This document shows positions 9,524 through 16,718 of a DNA stretch of 64,000 bases, piece after piece. The number at the start of each line of letters is the position of its first letter. Position 1 is the first letter of the stretch. Source of the stretch: Candidatus Woesearchaeota archaeon (lineage in GTDB: Archaea; Nanobdellota; Nanobdellia; Woesearchaeales; GW2011-AR15); NCBI GenBank assembly GCA_016935095.1, contig JAFGRO010000026.1, positions 18,248 to 82,247 on the forward strand. The letters run 5' to 3'. The notes under the pieces are model-generated. The model searched no databases, was not told where the DNA came from, and saw only the letters and a list, made by a program, of their open reading frames with translations. The translations under genes and the position numbers were made by a program.

Positions 9524-10519
9524 ATGAAAACCATAAACAGATATTTTATTGTAATCTGCATTTTAATTATTGTATTGACTGGCTGCAGTGAAAAAACACA
9601 AGAGCAAAAAGTTTATAGAGTAGGTGTCCTATCTGGATTGAATTTTTTTGCAGTCATAGGAGACAGCTTTAAGGAAGAGATGGCTGAGTTGGGCTATGTA
9701 GAAGGTGAAAATATTATTTATGATTTCCAGAAAACAAATTTTGAACCAGAAAAAGAGAAGCAAATACTAGAAAAATTTGTAGAAGATGATGTTGACCTGA
9801 TATTTGTTTTTCCCACAGAGGTAGCATTGGCTGCTAAAGAAGCCGCCAAGGGGACAGATATTTCCGTGCTTTTTGCCTCTGCCTTTGTAGAAGGAAATGA
9901 CCTTATTGATAGCATAAGCCAACCAGGCGGGCATATTACTGGGGTTCGCTATCCAGGTACTGATGTAGCTGTTAAGCGTCTTGAAGTATTACATGAAATA
10001 ATGCCAAATGCCAAAAGAGTTTGGCTACCATACCAAAAAGAATATCCAGCTGTCCCCTCTGAACTGGAGCTTGTAAGGCCAGCTGCTGAATCTTTAGGAA
10101 TAACCCTTATAGAGTTTCCTGTTACTGATTTTGCACAACTACAGGAAGAGCTACAAAACCGTGAGGATTTAGACAATTTTGACTTTGATGCTGTGTTCTA
10201 TATACCAGAATCTCTTTCCACTACCAAATCTGTTTTTGAATTAATTGCTAATTTCACAAGAAAGAGTAAGATACCTATTATGGGAACAATAATTCAGACA
10301 GAGGACTATGGAACAGTATTTGGTGTCACTACTAATAATCCTGATTTTGGTGAACTAGCTGCACCTATTGCTGACAAAATCTTAAGGGGAATTCCTGCCG
10401 GCACAATTCCTGTTGTTTCACCTGAGTCCAAGCTTATAATAAATTATAAAGTAGCACAAGAACTTGGAATTGAAATTCCAGAGGGATTGCTAGTCAGGGC
10501 TGATGATGTAATTCGCTGA
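9524..10519 (+). CDS. ABC-type substrate-binding lipoprotein, TrpX/ABC_sub_bind family (copy 1)
   Basis: The 331-residue protein has a lipoprotein signal peptide ending in the lipobox LTGC with Cys21. The mature part has the two-lobe periplasmic-binding fold of the ABC_sub_bind family: RVGVLSG near the start, GYVEGENI, a DLIFVFPTE strand, a GGHITGVRYPG turn, the IPIMGT strand in lobe two, and a final AQELGIEIPEGLL segment. Relatives bind amino acids or other small ligands for ABC importers or receptors. Here no permease or ATPase gene is adjacent; two paralogues and a double-Cache histidine kinase follow, so a sensing role is more likely. The ligand cannot be read from the sequence. Confidence 0.88.
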   Translation: MKTINRYFIVICILIIVLTGCSEKTQEQKVYRVGVLSGLNFFAVIGDSFKEEMAELGYVEGENIIYDFQKTNFEPEKEKQILEKFVEDDVDLIFVFPTEVALAAKEAAKGTDISVLFASAFVEGNDLIDSISQPGGHITGVRYPGTDVAVKRLEVLHEIMPNAKRVWLPYQKEYPAVPSELELVRPAAESLGITLIEFPVTDFAQLQEELQNREDLDNFDFDAVFYIPESLSTTKSVFELIANFTRKSKIPIMGTIIQTEDYGTVFGVTTNNPDFGELAAPIADKILRGIPAGTIPVVSPESKLIINYKVAQELGIEIPEGLLVRADDVIR

Positions 10520-10533
10520 TTATTAAAAAAGAG

Positions 10534-11562
10534 GTGATTAGAATTAATCTAAGTAAACAAATTAAATCAAAGCAGATAATTCTTTTTACAACATTATTGA
10601 TTGTATTTTGTATACTTTTAAGTGGCTGTTATGAAAAAGCAGAGGAAAAGATAGTATATAAGGTAGGCATAATATCTGGCTTAAATGCTTTTATCACGTT
10701 AGCAGACGGATTTAAGGAAGGAATGACCGAGCTGGGATATATAGAGGGTGAAAATATTATTTATGATTTTCATAAATTAAACTGTGATCCAGAAGGAGAA
10801 AAACAAGTAATTAAAAAGTTTGTAGAAGATGATGTTGATTTGATTTTTGCATTTCCAACTGAGGCAGCGATAGTAGCAAAAGAAACCACATCTGGAACTG
10901 GTATTCCAGTGGTTTTTGCAGTGGCAGGCATAGAAAGTAGTAATCTAATAGAGAGCATAGTTAAACCCGGAGTGCATATAACTGGTGTCCGCTTTCCGGG
11001 ACCCGATTTAACAGTTAAGCGTTTTGAGTTTTTGCTTGAGATTGTACCCAATATTACAAGGCTTTATATACCTTATGATCCGACTTATCCTAATGCATTC
11101 CCAGCACTTGAAGCTTTAATACCGGTTGCATCATCTTCTGGAGTGACTTTGGTGGAAGAGCCAGTTACAAGTCTGGAAGAAGTTCAGGCCGCTTTGCAGG
11201 CAAGATCTGAATTGGATTATATTGGAATTGATGCTATTCAAATCCTTCCTGAGACTTTTACTCAATCACCAGAAGTTTGGTCATTAATAAGAAAATTCTC
11301 AGAAGACAATAATCTTCCGTTGGTTGGCAGTTCAGGTCCTTCAGTAGAAGACGGAGCTATTTTTAGTTATGCTGCTATTCCTTTTGAAATGGGAAAACTC
11401 GCTGCTCCGTTGGCTGACCAAATATTTAAAGGCACACCTGCAGGAGAAATTATGGTTGTAACACCTCCTTCATATTTAAGGATTAATTACAAAAAAGCAC
11501 AAGAGCTTAATCTGACAGTACCTGAAAGCTTATTAAATCTGGCACAGGAGGTAATACACTAA
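10534..11562 (+). CDS. ABC-type substrate-binding lipoprotein, TrpX/ABC_sub_bind family (copy 2)
   Basis: The product is about 340 residues and has the same fold and motifs as copy 1 (KVGIISG, GYIEGENI, DLIFAFPTE, ITGVRFPG, final AQELNLTVPESLL). The lipobox is LLSGC, with Cys32 if translation begins at the GTG at 10534. The start is uncertain: that GTG is itself the core of the only ribosome binding site (an A-tract plus GAGGTG, 10525-10536), and the first codon at normal spacing behind it is an ATT at 10543. No ATG occurs upstream of the lipobox. It lies 14 bases after copy 1. Divergence from copies 1 and 3 in the lobe-two ligand region suggests a different ligand. Confidence 0.85.
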   Translation: MIRINLSKQIKSKQIILFTTLLIVFCILLSGCYEKAEEKIVYKVGIISGLNAFITLADGFKEGMTELGYIEGENIIYDFHKLNCDPEGEKQVIKKFVEDDVDLIFAFPTEAAIVAKETTSGTGIPVVFAVAGIESSNLIESIVKPGVHITGVRFPGPDLTVKRFEFLLEIVPNITRLYIPYDPTYPNAFPALEALIPVASSSGVTLVEEPVTSLEEVQAALQARSELDYIGIDAIQILPETFTQSPEVWSLIRKFSEDNNLPLVGSSGPSVEDGAIFSYAAIPFEMGKLAAPLADQIFKGTPAGEIMVVTPPSYLRINYKKAQELNLTVPESLLNLAQEVIH

Positions 11563-11598
11563 TTTTAAAATTTTAAAAATGAAAAGAGGTAATGAAAA

Positions 11599-12588
11599 AT
11601 GAAAACAATAACTAAATATTTTGTTTTAATTTGCTTTTTAATAGCCTCATTGAGTGGCTGTGCTGAAAAGCCACAAGAAAAGATTTACCGGGTCGGTGTT
11701 CTTGTTAGTGTTAATGAACTTATAAGTATATTTGATGGCTTCAAAGAGAAAATGACGGAATTGGGTTATATAGAAGGGGAGAATATAGTCTACGAATTAT
11801 ACATAGCACCTAACCCTGTGGGGAATGAGCAAATCATTCAAAAATACGTGGACGAAAAGGTTGATTTGATATTCTCGTTCGCAACCGAAGCAGCCATAGA
11901 GGCTAAGGCAGTCGCAGAAGGAACAGGAGTCCCGGTTGTCTTTACATGTACCTTCATAGAAGGGACTGGTCTGGTAAATAGTGTCAGCAGTCCTGGTGGT
12001 GATATTACTGGTGTGCGTTATCCCACAACTGAAAGCGCGACCGGACGCTTGGAGTATTTGCACGAGATAGCACCAAATGCAAAGCGAATCTTTGTACCTT
12101 ATCTTAATGGTTATCCAACGACTTCTCCCCAGATTGAAGTTTTGCGGACTTTAGCGTCAGACCTGAACCTGAATTTAATAGAGGGGCCCTTTGCCACCCC
12201 ACAAGAGGTCAAGGCTTATCTTGATGAGCGCGCTGCCTCCTCTGATATAGGAATGGATGCAATTTTAATGATGGCTGAACCTTTCTCTGTAATACCCGAA
12301 GTCTTTAATGAAGTGTACAAGTTTGCTGATGAGCATAACTTACCTGTAAGTAGCTTCATGGTTTTTAAAGAAGCCTACGGGCCCATAATCGGGTTTCATC
12401 CTACCAATACCAACATGGGAAGTATGGCTGCAATTCAAGCCGATAAAGTCCTCAAAGGCATACCTGCCGGAACTCTTCCTGTCTTTACATCTGACAATGA
12501 TCTGAACATAAATTATAAACTTATTCAGAAAATGGGACTGAACGTGAGCGAGGGCCTGCTGGCGAGAGCCTATGAGATTGTAAGATAA
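11599..12588 (+). CDS. ABC-type substrate-binding lipoprotein, TrpX/ABC_sub_bind family (copy 3)
   Basis: The 329-residue protein starts at an ATG with GAGG (11586-11589) upstream. The signal peptide closely resembles that of copy 1 (MKTI-x-x-YF) and ends in the lipobox LSGC with Cys21. Family motifs are RVGVLVS, GYIEGENI, DLIFSFATE, GGDITGVRYP and a final MGLNVSEGLLARA. It lies 18 bases upstream of the histidine kinase gene, with which it is probably co-transcribed. As with copies 1 and 2 no transporter subunits are nearby, so it may present its ligand to the kinase ectodomain. That coupling is inference. Confidence 0.87.
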   Translation: MKTITKYFVLICFLIASLSGCAEKPQEKIYRVGVLVSVNELISIFDGFKEKMTELGYIEGENIVYELYIAPNPVGNEQIIQKYVDEKVDLIFSFATEAAIEAKAVAEGTGVPVVFTCTFIEGTGLVNSVSSPGGDITGVRYPTTESATGRLEYLHEIAPNAKRIFVPYLNGYPTTSPQIEVLRTLASDLNLNLIEGPFATPQEVKAYLDERAASSDIGMDAILMMAEPFSVIPEVFNEVYKFADEHNLPVSSFMVFKEAYGPIIGFHPTNTNMGSMAAIQADKVLKGIPAGTLPVFTSDNDLNINYKLIQKMGLNVSEGLLARAYEIVR

Positions 12589-12606
12589 ATAAGATAATTC
12601 GTCGAA

Positions 12607-14511
12607 ATGCATGAGAAAAGTGAAGTAAAAAAAACAGAGAAATTCAAAAGTCTTACATTTACTTTAGCAGTTGCTTTTTTGGCTTTGAGTGCAGTAGTGC
12701 TTTTTATTTCTGGTGCTTTAAATATATATTTTAGTATGCAAACCCAGCAAAGAGTGATTGACAGCCAGCAAAGAATGATTGCTCATGATGCTGCAGATTC
12801 TGTCAATAGTTTTATTCTTGGAAAATTCAATGAGCTGAAAAACGGGGCAAGGTTATCTAATATTGCAGTTGCCAATCAAGAAGAGCAGAAAATACTTCTG
12901 GAAAGGTTAATTGGCTTTGATCCTGCATTTCGCCAAGTAGCACTTTTAAATACACAGGGAGAAGAATTAATAAAAGTTTCCCGTCTGTCAAGTTTTGCTA
13001 CTGGTAAAGTAACAGATCTTATTGAAGATCCCTTGTTTGCTGAGTCAATTAAACAGAATGATTATATCAGTTCCATATATATTGATGAAATAACCAGTGA
13101 ACCTCTGGTTGTAATATCAATTCCGCTTAATGATATCTTTGGTGATTTGAAGGGAATCTTAATGGCTGAGGTTAATTTAAAATTTATGTGGGATTTAGTG
13201 GGCAGCATAAAAGTTGGGGATAAGGGTGTGGCGTATGTAGTTGATAATACTGGAAAATTAATAGCTTTTGAAGATGTCAGCCGAGTTTTAAAGAGAGAAA
13301 ATCAGGTACATCTAGAAGAGATTAGAAAATTTGTGGAAAGTAGTTCTCACATTCAAATGGCTAATGCTGAAATAACAAAAGGAATATATGGTAATTATGT
13401 TGTAACAACTCATGAGCATCTTGGCAGCCCAGACTGGGTTGTTGTAGTTGAAATGCCGGTTATGGAAGCATATGAAAACGTAATTACACAGATTAAGCTA
13501 TCACTGTTATTTATGATATTGAGTTTTATTTTTGCTATCATTGTAGGTATTTTTCTCTCAAGAAGGATCACAAAACCAATAATAAAATTAAGAGATACTG
13601 CTGTTGAAATAGGCAAAGGCAAATTGGACACACAGATAGATATCAAAACAAGGAACGAAATTGAAGATCTCGCATCTTCATTCAACCAGATGACAAAGAA
13701 CTTAAAAAATTCAAGGAAAAAGATTGAAGATTACAGCAGAAACCTTGAACAAAAAGTAAAAGAAAGAACAAAAAAACTTGCAGAAGCAAACGCGAAATTA
13801 AAAGAGCTGGATAAAGAAAAAGACGAGTTTATTTCAGTAGCGGCGCATGAATTAAAGACGCCTCTTACTTCAATAAAGGGCTTTGCCCAGCTAATGGACA
13901 CAGACACAGTAATGAAAAACAGGAAAAAACTGAAGCATTATCTTGAATTAGTCAATCAGAACACGATAAGGTTATATAATCTCATCCTGGATATAGTGGA
14001 TTCTTCAAGAATGAGTCTGGGTAAGCTGAAGCTTGAGTGTAAGGAAGTTGATGTAAATGAGATATTTAAAGAAGTCAGGGAGACACTGACAATAGTAATA
14101 AAAGAGAAAGGCATAACCCCTGTGTTTTTTATAGATAAGAACATGCCGAAGATAAAAGCTGATCCGCAAAGGCTTCTGCAGGTCATAAGGAACCTGATAG
14201 TCAATGCGACGCATTTTACACATGAAAAAGGTATAATAACATTTAAAGTATACAGGAAAGGGAAATTTGTCCAGTTTGAAGTAAAAGACACAGGGGAAGG
14301 AATCCCGAAAGACAAGCAGAAAAATATTTTTTCAAGGTTTTACCAGGCAGATGCATCGTTGACAAGGAAAGTAAAAGGCTCAGGCCTCGGCCTGTCAATA
14401 TGCAAGGGATTTGTTGAGCTGATGAAAGGCAGGATATGGTTTGAATCTGAAGAAAAGAAAGGCACGACATTTTATTTTACAGTGCCGCTCGCAAAAAATA
14501 AAAAAATATAA
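12607..14511 (+). CDS. Membrane histidine kinase with extracellular double-Cache-like sensor, HAMP, HisKA and HATPase
   Basis: This 634-residue kinase has a first membrane helix (about 17-43), an extracellular sensor of about 250 residues with double-Cache features (for example VAYVVDNTGKLIAFED and the SPDWVVVVEMP ending), a second membrane helix (about 298-320), a HAMP domain (about 322-375) and a coiled coil. The HisKA domain has its phosphoacceptor His414 in AAHELKTPLTS. The ATP-binding domain shows the N box (RNLIVNAT, about 528), the G1 box DTGEGIP (about 561) and the G2 box GSGLGLSI (about 590), so it looks catalytically complete. It follows three substrate-binding lipoproteins and precedes a stand-alone receiver, its likely partner. 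No strong ribosome binding site precedes the ATG. Confidence 0.92.
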   Translation: MHEKSEVKKTEKFKSLTFTLAVAFLALSAVVLFISGALNIYFSMQTQQRVIDSQQRMIAHDAADSVNSFILGKFNELKNGARLSNIAVANQEEQKILLERLIGFDPAFRQVALLNTQGEELIKVSRLSSFATGKVTDLIEDPLFAESIKQNDYISSIYIDEITSEPLVVISIPLNDIFGDLKGILMAEVNLKFMWDLVGSIKVGDKGVAYVVDNTGKLIAFEDVSRVLKRENQVHLEEIRKFVESSSHIQMANAEITKGIYGNYVVTTHEHLGSPDWVVVVEMPVMEAYENVITQIKLSLLFMILSFIFAIIVGIFLSRRITKPIIKLRDTAVEIGKGKLDTQIDIKTRNEIEDLASSFNQMTKNLKNSRKKIEDYSRNLEQKVKERTKKLAEANAKLKELDKEKDEFISVAAHELKTPLTSIKGFAQLMDTDTVMKNRKKLKHYLELVNQNTIRLYNLILDIVDSSRMSLGKLKLECKEVDVNEIFKEVRETLTIVIKEKGITPVFFIDKNMPKIKADPQRLLQVIRNLIVNATHFTHEKGIITFKVYRKGKFVQFEVKDTGEGIPKDKQKNIFSRFYQADASLTRKVKGSGLGLSICKGFVELMKGRIWFESEEKKGTTFYFTVPLAKNKKI

Positions 14512-14522
14512 AAGCTTTATTA

Positions 14523-14602
14523 CAATTATTTAATAAATCAATTATTTAATAAATCAATTATTTAATAAATCAATTATTTAATAAATCAATTATTTAATAA
14601 AT
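14523..14602. repeat. Five perfect 16-bp direct repeats upstream of a response regulator gene
   Basis: The unit CAATTATTTAATAAAT occurs five times head to tail with no mismatch, at 14523, 14539, 14555, 14571 and 14587. The array starts 11 bases after the kinase stop and runs directly into the TATA-like box of the next gene. The unit is a near-palindrome around TTAA. It could be a multi-site operator or simply slipped AT-rich sequence. Confidence 0.95.
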
Positions 14603-14642
14603 ATATAAGACTAAATATTCACAAAATAAGGGGATGAGGTGG
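14601..14642 (+). promoter_or_regulatory. Promoter and ribosome binding site of the response regulator gene
   Basis: ATATATAA (14601-14608) is a good archaeal TATA box. GAGGTGG (14636-14642) is six bases before the ATG at 14649. The box abuts the 16-bp repeat array, so factors bound to the repeats would influence this promoter. Confidence 0.5.
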
Positions 14643-14648
14643 TAGATA

Positions 14649-15020
14649 ATGGCAAAAAAAACAATTATGGTTGTTGATGATGAGCCGGATACACTTGAGC
14701 TGGCTAAAGCGATACTTACAATGAATGGGTTTAATGTTCAGGTATTTGACACAGCAAAAGGGGCATTGGATGCATTAAAGGCAGGAAAAGCTCCTGATTT
14801 GATTATACTTGATATGAGGATGCCTCAGATAAGCGGCCCGGATTTCTGCGAAAAAGTCAGGACTGAGCTAAAATTAACAAAACAGAAAATTGTCTTTTTC
14901 ACAGCCTCAAGCTTCAAGGATAATGCTCTAGTTAAAAAATACAAGGTGCTTGGCTACATATTCAAGCCGTTTGATAATGACAAATTGGTAGAGGATATTA
15001 AGAAATTTTTAAGCAAGTAA
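14649..15020 (+). CDS. Stand-alone CheY-like receiver domain response regulator
   Basis: The 123-residue protein is a single receiver domain with no output domain. It has the acidic pair in VVDDEP, the phosphoacceptor Asp55 in IILDMRMP, the switch Thr in FFTAS, and the conserved Lys near 105 in YIFKPFD. The likely kinase is the double-Cache histidine kinase just upstream, although the receiver has its own promoter. Output must come through protein-protein contact; candidates nearby are the KaiC-like ATPase and the small basic DNA-binding candidate, but nothing in the sequence proves this. Confidence 0.93.
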   Translation: MAKKTIMVVDDEPDTLELAKAILTMNGFNVQVFDTAKGALDALKAGKAPDLIILDMRMPQISGPDFCEKVRTELKLTKQKIVFFTASSFKDNALVKKYKVLGYIFKPFDNDKLVEDIKKFLSK

Positions 15021-15132
15021 TCACTTTTAATGCTTATTAAAAAATCCTATTAGTTTACTATTTAATAGTTCCGGAAAATTTTAGTTCTCTTGTTTTTATT
15101 GTTATCCCTCTATTTTTTTATGATTATGATTC

Positions 15133-15182
15133 CTTCCATATTCAATCTTCCATATTCAATCTTCCATATTCAATCTTCCATA
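15133..15182. repeat. Short 14-bp direct repeats, about 3.6 copies
   Basis: The unit CTTCCATATTCAAT repeats perfectly at 15133, 15147 and 15161, with a partial copy at 15175. It lies in the 263-bp gap between the receiver gene and the small DNA-binding candidate. Apart from these repeats the gap holds only AT-rich sequence with no recognisable gene. Confidence 0.95.
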
Positions 15183-15283
15183 ATATATTCTTCAATTCCG
15201 TAAAATTTATAAAGTGCAAAATATCAATATATTAATTAAATTTTGATAAAAATTGTAAAATTGCACAGTTGTGTAAATCTGAA

Positions 15284-15478
15284 ATGAAAAAACCCAAACC
15301 CAAAAAAAAGAGAATCTGGCTTTATGTAGATGAAAATATCCTGGAATGGGTTTACAGGAAAATGCAGGAAAAGGAATATTCAGATGAGTCTCATTGTTTT
15401 GAGAGATTGGTCATGGAAAAAATTCTTGAAGATTCCAAGACCGGAAACAACCACAAAAAAAAGGATAAAAACGGATAA
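15284..15478 (+). CDS. Small basic protein, ribbon-helix-helix-like DNA-binding candidate
   Basis: The ATG at 15284 is preferred over the in-frame TTG at 15269, giving about 64 residues. A basic N-terminus (KKPKPKKKR) precedes a strand-like IWLYVDENI segment and two predicted helices (LEWVYRKMQEKEYS and ESHCFERLVMEKILED), the pattern of a ribbon-helix-helix repressor. The C-terminus is again Lys-rich. It sits just upstream of the KaiC-like gene and could regulate it. The assignment rests on pattern only. Confidence 0.5.
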   Translation: MKKPKPKKKRIWLYVDENILEWVYRKMQEKEYSDESHCFERLVMEKILEDSKTGNNHKKKDKNG

Positions 15479-15504
15479 TCTCAGTTTTATAGGAGGTAAT
15501 TAAA

Positions 15505-16692
15505 ATGCAAAACTCAATAAGTCAAATTGAAATCATGAAAAAAGAACAGCCTGAAGAAGATGACATAACTCTTCCTGAGGATAAGATTTTTGGCGAGGAG
15601 CAGGATTTGGATGAAATTAATCCGGTTGTTCAGAATCCAATTGTTCAGGACCAGGTTGTCCAAGAGCCTGTTGTCCAGAAGCCGGCTGAGCCTGAAACAA
15701 CAAAGCATGAAGTGGCTGCAGGAGAGATAACTGAATCATCTCCGCTTGCACAAAAAACAACTGGAAAAGAATCAATTGCAGAAATGCAAAAAAGCCTGCA
15801 CTTGTCAAAAAACAGAGCTGTTGAACAAGAGCCATTTAAGCCCGGATTAATGGAAAAACCGACTGTGAAACCGGACATTGGACAAATGAATGATATTGGA
15901 AAACCAGCTGCAGCTTCAACAGCCAGTTCTTCAAATGTGTCTGTTATGGAATTCATAAAAACAGGAGTTACCGGGTTTGATGAGCTGATTGTTTCAGGAA
16001 TACCTAAAGGGTCCCAGGTTTTGATTTCAGGAGGCCCAGGCACAGCAAAGACAACATTCTGCCTGCAAACTTTGGCTTACGGCGCAAAAAACAATGAAAA
16101 GAGCCTTTACCTGTCTTTTGAAGAAGAAAAACACAGGTTGCTTCATTACATGAGAACATATGGATGGAATCCTGATGAACTAATAAAAAAAGGTTATCTG
16201 AGAATAGAGAAGCTTGACCCGTTTAAGATTTCAAGGTCAGTAGAGACATTATTGGCTCAGGCTCGAGGGGAATTATTGATTGAAACCAATCAGGTGAAGG
16301 ACCTGATACCTGAAGACTTTAAGCCTGATAGGATAGTACTTGATTCACTGTCAGCAGTTGCAGCGGGATTTTACGGTAAGATTGAGGGCTACAGGGCATA
16401 TATCAGCCAGATATTTGATACCTTCAGGAAAATTGGAGCAACATCTTTTTTAATTTCAGAAATCGAGCACTCAACTGTAAAATACAGCCAGTCAGGCGTT
16501 GAGGAATTTTTAGCTGATGCAGTATTTGTTTTTTATAACCTGCCCCAGGGCAATGAAAGAATACACGCTACTGAAATAATCAAAGTCAGGGGCACCCAGC
16601 ATAAAAAGAGAATCGTGCCCTTTAAGATTTATTCAAATAAAGGCATTAATGTATATCCAATGGAGGAATTGTTTGTTGATAAGAAAGAATAA
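15505..16692 (+). CDS. KaiC-like RecA-superfamily ATPase with disordered N-terminal extension
   Basis: The 395-residue protein has an acidic, Pro/Val/Gln-rich N-terminal extension (about 1-145) with a short degenerate repeat of the P-V-V-Q type, then a single KaiC-like ATPase domain. Key elements are TGVTGFDELI, Walker A GGPGTAKT (176-183), the catalytic-Glu region SLYLSFEEE, Walker B RIVLDSLSAV, and a C-terminal TEIIKVRGTQH segment typical of archaeal KaiC-like proteins. A GGAGG-type ribosome binding site precedes the ATG. Archaeal single-domain KaiC homologues often act as switchable partners in signal transduction or motility; the setting among histidine kinases and receivers supports a signalling role here. 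Confidence 0.9.
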   Translation: MQNSISQIEIMKKEQPEEDDITLPEDKIFGEEQDLDEINPVVQNPIVQDQVVQEPVVQKPAEPETTKHEVAAGEITESSPLAQKTTGKESIAEMQKSLHLSKNRAVEQEPFKPGLMEKPTVKPDIGQMNDIGKPAAASTASSSNVSVMEFIKTGVTGFDELIVSGIPKGSQVLISGGPGTAKTTFCLQTLAYGAKNNEKSLYLSFEEEKHRLLHYMRTYGWNPDELIKKGYLRIEKLDPFKISRSVETLLAQARGELLIETNQVKDLIPEDFKPDRIVLDSLSAVAAGFYGKIEGYRAYISQIFDTFRKIGATSFLISEIEHSTVKYSQSGVEEFLADAVFVFYNLPQGNERIHATEIIKVRGTQHKKRIVPFKIYSNKGINVYPMEELFVDKKE

Positions 16693-16708
16693 TTAACAGC
16701 TTAAAAAA

Positions 16709-16715
16709 GAGGTGA
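16709..16715 (+). promoter_or_regulatory. Ribosome binding site supporting a TTG start
   Basis: GAGGTGA behind an A-tract lies three bases before the TTG at 16719. No ATG or GTG in the same frame lies nearby, and the TTG places a clean signal peptide at the N-terminus, so the TTG start is well supported. Confidence 0.7.
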
Positions 16716-16718
16716 ACC

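Noticed and set aside
9524-12588. A complete ABC importer operon
   Set aside because: No permease or ATPase gene is present; only three binding proteins are found before the kinase.
14523-14602. Array resembling a mini CRISPR
   Set aside because: The 16-bp units are directly adjacent with no spacers, and there are no cas genes.
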